A stretch of 19,016 bases of DNA from Falciphora oryzae (Eukaryota > Ascomycota > Sordariomycetes > Magnaporthales > Magnaporthaceae), in NCBI GenBank assembly GCA_000733355.1, contig JNVV01000059.1:7364-26379 (forward strand), in the 5' to 3' direction. Each line of letters starts with the position of its first letter. The stretch's first letter is position 1. A program made the translations under genes and the position numbers. The notes beneath the pieces are model-generated. The model had not been told where the DNA came from and did no database searches. It worked only from the letters and a program-made list of their open reading frames with translations. Positions 1 through 7,621 of this stretch are shown here, piece after piece.

Positions 1-82
1 GCGAGGCGACAGCCAGTTCCAGTCCAGGGGAGCCTTGTCTGACTGCTTCCATACCTCTCCCCCCTTCCCTGCCGCTTTAACA

Positions 83-1974
83 ATGGCTTCACAGTCCGGG
101 GAACCTACACAGCCCGTCACCGAATCTACGCAGCCCTTCAGCGACCAGGAAGAGTTTCATCGACGCGTGGAGCAGCACATCGCGGAGTTCAGAGATGCCG
201 CCCTGGTGACCCCTGCCGCCCCGGGGGTTGCCGAGGTGACCAGAGCGTTCGAGGCCGCGTCGCTCGCTTCACTCCCCGACGCCCGGCTTGTCCTCGCCGC
301 AGCCGTCTCCCTGGAAGGCAAGGCCAACCCCGCTGTCGTCCGCCTTCCCCACAGCGTCGGCTCCTGGGACGTGGTCGGCGTCGTGCAGCACGCGCGCGAC
401 ATCAACTTCACCGTCTGCATCCCCTTTTACGATCCTCCAATCCCAGACCCGGCCCGCCGGGCCAGGCTTATACCCCACCACCTCCGCGCCAGGATATATT
501 ACAACCCCGCTAACGATGCGTGCGCGTTGATGAACGATCGAGGGGCGGATTTTACTCTTACCTCCCCCAACGGGTCGCAGCCCGACCGGGTCGTGGAATA
601 CAACAAACCCGTCGTGATCGTACCAGGGATGTGGAGGATATGGGTCGGGGGCCCTAGTAAGCGGGAACAACACCTTGTCGACTTTTTAATGCTGCGCAGG
701 AACTATACTGTCTCTCTGCTCGAACCCGTGCCGCCCGAGAGTGTCTCGGGTAAAAGAGCAGCTTCACCCGAAAGCAGCGGAGGCCAGGAAGTGGCTGTGA
801 AGCGACGAAAAGTGGAGGACGATGTCGTGGAAACCCTCATCGCCCCCGTCGAGGGGGCTGCCTCTACCGGCCTTGAAGTGAGCGGCTTTAAGGACATTGT
901 CTACACCCCAAAGTCGACTCAATCGCGCGGATCGCCCCTGCTCGACCTCGATGGTCTAGACATTGCCATTGTGCGCACCAAGCAGCCTGCGGCGGCCACC
1001 GCCACCCAACTCGAGCCGGACGGCCACGTCAGGGCACAGGCCACTGGAAATGCCGGCACGGACAGCTACAAACTAAGCCGCCTCCAGTATATCGCGAGCA
1101 CGCGGACCGCCAACGTGTTCGTCGGCCGACATTCTCAGCTTCCGGAAAACATTGTGGCAAAAGTCATCAAATACAGCGGGGGCGGTCCTAACGCTCTTGT
1201 CAAATGGGCAGATCTCTGGCTTAAAGAGAAACAGGTCCTAGAAAAACTGCATCATGTAAGTTTGCTCATACCATCCTCCTCTCTATTCTAAAATCTCCTC
1301 TTTTTTTTTTTTTGGTGGATGCAGCGCGACTGATAATATTTCGGCGTTACAAGACAAACATCATGTCCCTCAGAGCCTTCGATAGCCGACTGTTCGCCCT
1401 CTACCTTGAATGCCTCCCCGATTCCCTCCATCGAGATACCGACTCCCCCTTCAGCCGCCAGGACGCCGGTATCATCCTCAGGGGCATCTCCTCCGGCCTC
1501 CAGTACCTTAAGGCCCAGGGTATCTGTCACAACGACATTAAGCCGGCAAACATTGCCTACTCCACTGCTCGCGGTGCCGTCCTTCTTGACTTTGGTCTCG
1601 CATCGTCGGAAGAGGATAGCGCCAGGGTCGGGGGCTCGCCGTGGTACGTGCCACCTGAGGCCAAGAAAGGACGGCGTGGCTTTCCCGGGGACGTGTGGGC
1701 TCTGGGGGTCACGATGCTCTACGTTCTAGCCAAGATCCCGCTGCCCGAACGGTTACACAAGGAGTGGATCATCGCCGATGTTGTGATGGGAGAGGAGGTC
1801 GCTACAGAGAAGATGAATCAGTGGGTGAGATTGGTTGATAAAGCTAGGCACAGCCTGGATACCCAGGACACAGTGGAACGTGTCGTCCACTTGACACTCG
1901 AACAGGTGCCGGAAGCGAGGATTGACGCCACACAAATGGTTGCGGCGCTTGAGGCCAAGGACGTGTCGCTGTAG
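83..1974 (+). CDS. Serine/threonine protein kinase, two exons, nuclear localisation signal
   Basis: Exons 83-1255 and 1354-1974 give 597 aa. The start is the ATG at 83 in good context (acaATGgc). The 98-bp phase-0 intron (1256-1353) opens with GTAAGT and closes at ACAAG, about 20 nt after a CTGAT branch-like site; the nearer CAG at 1322-1324 would lead straight into a stop. Seen in the protein: a kinase domain from about residue 335, ATP-anchoring Lys360 in VAKVIK, catalytic loop HNDIKPAN (H450, D452, K454, N457), DFG at 470-472 and a WYVPPE segment. Arg of the usual HRD is Asn, so it is a non-RD kinase, and the glycine loop is degenerate. K224R225 and K240-K243 form a bipartite nuclear localisation signal, so nuclear action is inferred. 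The N-terminal 200 residues are a globular region I do not recognise; FHA-like is possible but weak. Substrate unknown. Confidence 0.85.
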
Positions 1975-2117
1975 TTATCCCTTCCTCGTTCAGAGTGCTT
2001 TATACGGTAGGGTGTAGGAGTCTAAGTTGAATTGAAGCCTCTACATCCCTGGAGGGAAATCCAGGAAATCAATGGAGTCCATGTGTTCCGACTTCGGTAC
2101 AAAACGGTGGAGTTACA

Positions 2118-2221
2118 GGCATGGTGGCATGGTGGCATGGTGGCATGGTGGCATGGTGGCATGGTGGCATGGTGGCATGGTGGCATGGTGGCATGGAGGC
2201 ACGGAGGCACGGAGGCATGGA
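2118..2221 (+). repeat. Octamer minisatellite (GGCATGGT)n
   Basis: Thirteen uninterrupted 8-bp units. Units 1-9 are GGCATGGT (2118-2189), then GGCATGGA, two GGCACGGA and GGCATGGA (2190-2221). Eight is not a multiple of three, so all frames stay open and encode short periodic peptides, which explains several overlapping spurious ORFs on both strands. Related octamers occur in inverted orientation at 2366-2384 and 2996-3020. It begins about 140 bp after the kinase stop codon. Confidence 0.95.
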
Positions 2222-2523
2222 GGACGGGCAGCAGGCCTCCACCCGGCGTATCCGTCAATCCGACAGGGGGTATCAGCCCCCGTCGCAATCTTTCTACCCG
2301 GACACACGCCCAGGGCGTATTGTTGCCACGTATCCCATGCAACAACGCCGGGACCGGCCCTCCATACCTCCATGCCTCCATGCCATGGAGGCTGTGGCGG
2401 CGCCGCCACAATAATTAATTCCGGTTAGTGTGATTTTCATTACTGAAGATACAAACGATACGGTAATAGCCCGCAGGGTGCTACCCGAGACCTCCCCTTC
2501 CCTCACACGGAACGACCCCAGGT
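2222..2523. other. Non-coding stretch with inverted repeats
   Basis: No credible gene. It holds degenerate inverted copies of the minisatellite core (CCTCCATG, 2366-2384), an 8-bp-arm inverted repeat at 2374-2392, a perfect 18-bp palindrome at 2393-2410 and an AT-rich segment (2410-2425). The ORFs across it are by-products of the adjacent octamer repeat. Confidence 0.6.
2374..2410. repeat. Adjacent inverted repeat and perfect palindrome
   Basis: GCCTCCAT (2374-2381) and ATGGAGGC (2385-2392) form an 8-bp-arm hairpin with a 3-nt loop. Directly after it lies the perfect palindrome TGTGGCGGCGCCGCCACA (2393-2410). The pair could extrude a cruciform or mark a transposon end; no matching partner was found in the window. 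Confidence 0.8.
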
Positions 2524-2613
2524 GGAATCGAACCGCTGACCTCCCGCCGAGGCCCGGTCAGGAAGGGGCCACGGCAACAGGTACCCTGCGTTGTACGGCT
2601 CAACCAAGCCCCC
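2524..2613 (-). repeat. tRNA-derived SINE-like sequence (A and B boxes)
   Basis: Read on the minus strand, a perfect RNA polymerase III B box GGTTCGATTCC lies at 2534-2524, and an A-box match TGGTTGAGCCG lies at 2606-2596, 61 nt upstream of it. The 7 nt before the A box (GGGGGCT) do not pair with the 7 nt after the T-arm, and the T stem has two mismatches, so this is not a working tRNA. A tRNA-derived SINE head or a decayed tRNA gene fits best. The 3' boundary is not visible; sequence beyond the B box (below 2524) may belong to the element. Confidence 0.5.
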
Positions 2614-3137
2614 TAATTGTTGACTACTGGTAGGTCGGCGAGTAGTTATAAGGTTTAGCCAGGTCGGTAGGAGCAGTCGGTGCACCTGATTGCCGGTATA
2701 TTGGCGCAGGCCGTTAGGGATTTGCCGGGTAAGGCCGCGATTGACTGCAACAATTGCCGTGCGCGGCGCCGGGCAGACCGCCCTGTAGTCGGCCGTGCCG
2801 GAGTCGGGCCTCTGGAGGCTGGAGGCCGGCGTTGGCTGCCAGGCGCTGCCGATCCCTTTGCAAATTGCCGTTGGGATTCGTACCAGAGGCTCCGGACGGG
2901 GTGCCCGTCGGCCGTGTAGGCCGGATACAGGTTACTCCTGTTGTACCGGTTCTGCATTAGGAACCCTCCCGGGGAGGCGATCGTGTAGGTGTTTTCATGC
3001 CTCCATGCCTCCATGCCTCCAATCGTGGCAGGCCGTGATCGCCCACGGCCCGTCGTAGTGAGGCTCTGTCTTTTTGGTGCATTGTCGCACGCGCAGGACC
3101 CAATCCCCGCATTAGGGACTTCCGCTCCTGTAGGTAG
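2614..3137. other. Stretch without a recognisable gene
   Basis: GC-rich sequence with ORFs on both strands, none with a recognised motif. It contains an inverted-orientation minisatellite patch at 2996-3020 (CATGCCTC repeated three times, ending CC). It could be the lost 5' part of the oxidoreductase pseudogene that follows, or unrelated repeat sequence; I could not find coding similarity in it. Confidence 0.4.
2996..3020 (-). repeat. Inverted outlying copy of the GGCATGGA-type octamer
   Basis: About three units of CATGCCTC on the plus strand, the reverse complement of the variant unit GGCATGGA seen at 2190-2221. It lies about 780 bp from the main array and in opposite orientation, so the two are not a simple expansion of one another. 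Confidence 0.75.
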
Positions 3138-3695
3138 GCCCTCACGGCGCAGCACGTTTTCCAGACCATCTTCTTGAACAAGTCCCGCGACAGCAAGCTC
3201 TGGACAGACCATGAAATTCGCGAGGACAAGATCATTCGCAAGGACTGGTGGCATCAGCTCCGCCACAGCTATACGCACTACCTCTGTCGCGCCGTGGATC
3301 ATATCCATCCAGGCTAAGAACTACGTCCACTCCCGTGACTCATGGACACTCGTCAATGCACACGAAGTGGCGATCATATCTGGCCTGGCCGCTGCCGTTA
3401 ATTTTGGGGCGGACTACCCTAAGGATCGGAGAATGATAAGTTTGCATTACTATGCTTTAGGTTTTATTACCTGCTTGGGTATGGGAAGTGGTACCGTCGC
3501 AAATTCATCAAGAGCCAGAAAGCTCCGACGACGCAGGTGGCTAAGAGCGGTGCGAGCTGGGCGACCGGCCTATATGGCGGGGTTTATAAGGGACCTGGAG
3601 TGACAACTCGGGAACGGCAGACGTGGAGGGAGGAAATGAAAAAGGGGGATAGCACGGGTAACTTTGCCGAGGGGAATGCGCTAGGTCGAAGCTAG
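3138..3695 (+). pseudogene. Decayed C-terminal part of an FAD-dependent oxidoreductase-like gene
   Basis: A protein-like reading runs in three pieces. 3138-3314 includes WTDHEIREDKIIRKDWW and HSYTHYL. A 1-nt insertion at about 3315 creates TAA. 3316-3427 contains SWTLVNAHEVAIISGLAAA. A 1-nt deletion near 3428 returns to the first frame for FALLCFRFYYLLGYGKWYRR and on to TAG at 3693. The two shifts compensate, and the pieces read as one continuous protein, so this is a single broken gene. The NAHEVA...SGLAAA segment resembles the C-terminal end of fungal FAD/amine-oxidase-type flavoproteins; that name is from memory and tentative. The N-terminal FAD-binding part is absent: two in-frame stops lie just upstream at 3131-3137. 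Confidence 0.6.
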
Positions 3696-3861
3696 CCTTG
3701 GGTACATTTGTGCTATGCTGTCATGGAGGCTGCGAGGTCTTGGTAGTTGGTTCCATTACCCGATCTGCCGAGAGGTTCGTTTTCTTAAGTTTAGTAGATG
3801 ATAGTAGACAGAAGAGAGAAACATGCTCCATACATGGGTTACCATTAGGCATACTCGGGGC

Positions 3862-4899
3862 CTACTTCTGGTTCACATCTAGCAACCAGCCCACTCCACC
3901 AGCACTGTCCTTCATCCGCTGCTTGCTGGCCACAAGATCACGATACTCGTTCCAGAAACAATAAGGAAAGCCCTTGTAGAGATCAACCCTCGTCGGCACG
4001 CCACACTCTTTGCGCAAGACTTTCTTATAAATTAAGCTCTCGTCGCGGTTAATATCCAACCCATAGACATGGAAGTACGCAGGCGGCTGCCCCATGTGCC
4101 CCATTTTCACCTCGCTAGGGATATCCTCGGGATGCTGCTGATCGAATGGCACCCACAGCGGCGAGTTGAGGTCAGGAGCCACAACTGCTTGGAACTTTTC
4201 CAGGAACGTCCTGTTAACAGTTGGGGCGTTATTGTTTTGTTCCCAAAAGAGGTAATAAGGGCGGTACTTCTCGGGCACGCGTGAGTGAGGGAGAAATCCT
4301 CCCGCCACGAGGAATTGGCCGGTTAACGGCGGGGATAGTTTGTTTAATTGGGCGAGGTGGGAGGCAACAGATGCCATGTGCGCGCCCGAGGACCTGCCCC
4401 CGACGATGAAGCCTGCTTCTGCATCGGCTTGGTGAGGGAAAAGGGGCGCCTCGGGGTCATGCGGCGAGCGGAGTTCGGCTGCAATGTACTTGAGAGCGGC
4501 CCATCCGTCTTCTATGGGCGCCGGAAAGGGGTGCTCGGGGGCAAGGCGAAAGGAAGGACACACGACGATGGCGGAGTGTGCCTTGACAAGCTCTCGAGCG
4601 AGCTCAACTTCCGTTTTTGGGAATGCGAGACAGTAGCCACCGCCATAAAAGAGGACAATGATGGGACAGGAAGTCGCCGGCGCCGAAGGCTGGCAGATGA
4701 CTGTGCGTGATGAGAAGCCAGTGTTGAGAGTGATCGTGTGTTCCGTTTCGATGACACCCTCGGGGTGGGCGGCCGCAAGCTTCCGCTAGAGAATGGGCAG
4801 ATGGCCTTGGGCCATCTTCTTGAGGGCGTTAACCTTTAGGCCTGGAAACCCAGGAGGACGGCCTTTCCGTGCATAGGCCTCCTCAAAAGCAGGATCCAT
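3862..4899 (-). pseudogene. Alpha/beta-hydrolase (fold 3, HSL-like) with an in-frame stop and lost catalytic His
   Basis: One reading frame from ATG 4899 to TAG 3862 spans 346 codons including the stop, the usual full length for this esterase/lipase family. Codon 38 (4788-4786) is TAG. Numbering through it, the oxyanion motif normally HGGG is YGGG (85-88), the nucleophile elbow GRSSG is kept (Ser170), Asp282 of the DxxxDE motif is kept, and the catalytic His of the usual GFPHxFW motif is Tyr313. The TAG, Tyr85 and Tyr313 would each arise from one C-to-T change at a CpA. A working hydrolase is therefore unlikely. Alternative: TAG could be the acceptor of a 48-nt in-frame intron (GTTAAC...CTCTAG), but no good branch site is visible and the putative intron reads like normal protein. 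It is divergent from the zinc-finger gene. Confidence 0.75.
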
Positions 4900-5577
4900 T
4901 ATCCCAGTCGAGTACTAATTATCCTAACAGGGACTGTACATGTCGATTCGGACCCACACCCTCCATAAGAGGGAAACAAAAAATGCCAAGCGCAACTCGG
5001 ATACCACTTCTTTGGGATGCAAGTGAACGACACCCGACCAAGGCCCCTGGGCCTATTGCAAGCGGAAGAAATGCAGGTACCTAATATGTAGGCTAGTGAA
5101 GGCTGCTCAAGGTGGTGCAAAATATGAAGGGCGCTGCGGTCTCAACCCCTCACTTCACTTGTGTGCCGACGGGATTGGCCCTAGCACTGTGGTATCCTGT
5201 CGGGGAACATGAAAGAAAGAAAAAAATGGATGAAAAAAAGGAAAAATAGATGACTGCACGGCCTTGTATCCGTCGTTCTGGTGTCTGAGGGTTGTACCTT
5301 TCTTTTTCCAGCTCCACTCGCCCACCCCAGCCCAAGCTTCCCCTCAGCTGCAGCAGTGCTGATGGCTTTTTCCTGTTTGCGACAATTGCAAACTCTACCG
5401 AAATATTCTTCCTCCCTTCAACCTAACCTCACCAACCTACCTTAATCTCGTATCATCAACCTTTTCCCTACGTCTGTATCTGTCCTGCCATTCACCTGCC
5501 TACCCATCCCGATCGCACATCTCTATCACCTGTAGAAGCAAGAGCGCGCCTTTCCTGGGAGCGTGGCCGCCACCTAA
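4900..5577. promoter_or_regulatory. Divergent intergenic region and 5' leader of the zinc-finger gene
   Basis: 678 bp separate the start of the hydrolase reading (minus) from the zinc-finger ATG (plus). An A-rich purine tract lies at 5210-5251. From about 5395 the plus strand is pyrimidine-rich with many CCTxxCT words, as in fungal core promoters and 5' leaders. No ORF with a recognised motif was found. No TATA box or specific factor site is claimed. Confidence 0.45.
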
Positions 5578-7621
5578 ATGGCCTTCTTTGAGCCGACCTC
5601 GCTCGGTCGCGGCGTGATGCACGCCGACCCGCACCGTCATAGCCAGCAGGCACCGCCGCCCGGCTTCGGGCAGCACGCCCCGTCTGCGCCCGTGAACAAC
5701 CTCCATAGCCGGCTGCAGAGGCCGCATTCAGAGAACAGCCCGCCATCGGCCGACTTCCTCTCTCTTGTAACCCAGCAAGCTAATAGTACCGCCGCCGTGG
5801 CGCCCTCTGTTACTTCCTCGGCCACGGGGTCCCTCATTGAGCTGCCCGGCTTCGACTTGGGGATGCAGCTGCAGGAGTTCCGCGAGAGCGATCGCCGCCG
5901 CGACGAGCTCCTCGTTGGCCTGCTCCGTCGCTATCAGGAACTCAGCACCGCGTACCAACAAAAATGCGAGGACTATGAGCAGGAGCGCAAGTCGCTCAAT
6001 ATGTGGCAACGCGAGAACCGCACCCTCGCCGAGCAGTTGTCCGAGCTTAAGCTGGCAAATGTACGTCCTCAGCTTCAAACCCCCCGTTGGGCCCCACAGT
6101 CATCAATGTGATGGCCCCATTAGGCGCCATGTACTAACACGATCACTCCAGGAGTCTAATCCCTTGGTCTTTGTTATTATCGACGGAGATGGTGCCATTT
6201 TCCGAGACGATCTCCTCTCTAGGGGCGCCGAGGGGGGCACTGATGCCGCCTTTGAACTCCTGACGCAAATCAGGAAGCACATTAAATCCATCTATCCCGA
6301 AGCCAAGGTCGAGGATTGGACTATCATGGTTCAGATTGTCATTAGTCTTGAGGGTCAGGCCAGGACACTCCATGCTGCCGGCATCGTCCAAGACGGGTTT
6401 AGAGACTTGACTGCCTTCGCCCACGCCTTCGGCCAGGCCCAGTGTATGTACCCAGCTTGTTCTTCGCTTTCTTCTGTCTCCCCTCGCTCTGCCGTCCGTC
6501 TGCCAGGTTGTTCTGACCGCCTTCGCAGCCCTTTTCTCCTTTGTTGATATTGGCATAGGAAAGGAGCGTGCCGACCACAAAATCCGTGAGACGATGCGTG
6601 TTATGGCCCGCTTGTCACAGTGCAAACATGTCCTGTTTGGCCCCTGCGCCGACAACGGGTATTTGCCTTTCCTGGAGCCCTACAAGCGAGAGCTCGGCCA
6701 TAAGCTTTCCTTGCTCGAAACCACGCCGCCCATGCAGGGCTTCATTCAGCTGGGCCTGCACCGCGCCAAGTTCTCGAGCGTCTTCCGCTCTGAGCAGATT
6801 GTCCGCCCCTCGTTCGGAGGATCCATGGGCAACTCGATGCCGCTGTTGCGCAATGGCTCCATACCCCTGAATGCCGGCAACTCCGCCCATATGCCACCGC
6901 CGCTGCCACCACTACAGCAGCAGCACCCCGGCATGTCGCCGCAGTCGACCACCGTTGAGACCAACGGTGGTGCTGCCCTCCATCCGCTGCCGCCGCCCAA
7001 GGTAGCGTCGGCGCCCCCCTCGAGCTACGCGACGGCTAGCAATAAGGCGCCGCCGGCCACGACTGTGTCCAAGTCTTTTGACATCACGCCAAAGAAGCCG
7101 GCGCCAGTGCCCAAGCACTATTACGTCAACGCGTCGTCGGAGCGTGTCGACGAGGACCTGCCGCGCGTGGCCCCGACGGCCGAGAAGCGTTACATGGAAA
7201 GGAAGAAAGAAAACGGGCGGAACTTTTGTAACAACTTCCACCTGCTGGGCTACTGTGAGGACGGCGATGAGTACTGCAAGTACGAGCACGGTGATCGTCT
7301 GTCCCCACAGGAGCTTCTTGTCCAGAAGCACCGAGCGCGTGGAACCTACTGCGACAACGGCATCGGCTGCGAGGACTTTGACTGCTACTACTCGCACCAC
7401 TGCCGCTTCGGTCGCGACTGTGGCATAGGCCACAAGTGCAGGTTCAACGACACCCACCACATGGACCTGGTATGTTTTTCCCACCCTGGACGAAGATCTG
7501 CCTTAACCGAGGGACGCGCGATGATGTTTGTGTTGAGAGCTAACCCTGTTTTGTTTCGCCGCGGCAACAGCGCAAGGTGGCAAAGATCTTCGAGGATGGA
7601 ACCAAGGAGATGCTGACCTAA
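5578..7621 (+). CDS. CCCH zinc-finger protein with coiled coil and NYN/PIN-like domain
   Basis: Four exons: 5578-6060, 6152-6443, 6529-7469, 7571-7621, giving 588 aa. All introns are GT-AG: 91 bp with a perfect TACTAAC (6132-6138), 85 bp with CTGAC, 101 bp with CTAAC. The start is the first ATG after a pyrimidine-rich leader. Residues 95-161 are charged and heptad-like (coiled coil). Residues 162-350 begin NPLVFVIIDGDG (D172, D174) and include KERADHK (D274) and CADNGYL (D300). Acidic residues at these places resemble NYN/PIN ribonuclease sites; this is my inference. Residues about 365-480 are Pro/Ala-rich. C492-C501-C508-H512 is a CX8CX6CX3H finger; C533-C539-C544-H548 is CX5CX4CX3H; more Cys/His follow to H569. 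A role in RNA binding is likely; I recognise it as a conserved filamentous-fungal architecture of unknown function. Confidence 0.85.

Noticed and set aside
2032..2428. Several overlapping ORFs of 97-129 codons on both strands
   Set aside because: They are produced by the 8-bp tandem repeat, which leaves all frames open; no codon signal outside the array.
2524..2613. A functional tRNA gene on the minus strand
   Set aside because: The acceptor arms do not pair and the T stem has two mismatches, although the A and B boxes are good.
2754..2810. Zn2Cys6-like CNNCRARRR in a short plus-strand ORF
   Set aside because: Only two cysteines of the six are present and no extended binuclear-cluster pattern follows.
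2655..3308. 217-codon minus-strand ORF
   Set aside because: It runs antisense to the oxidoreductase pseudogene and through the inverted octamer repeat; it has no recognised motif.
6507..6528. Alternative exon 3 start at the CAG ending 6506, which reads plausibly as VVLTAFAALF
   Set aside because: Exon 2 ends in phase 1 at the only good donor (GTATGT, 6444), so this acceptor breaks the frame; the CAG ending 6528 keeps it and has a CTGAC branch site.
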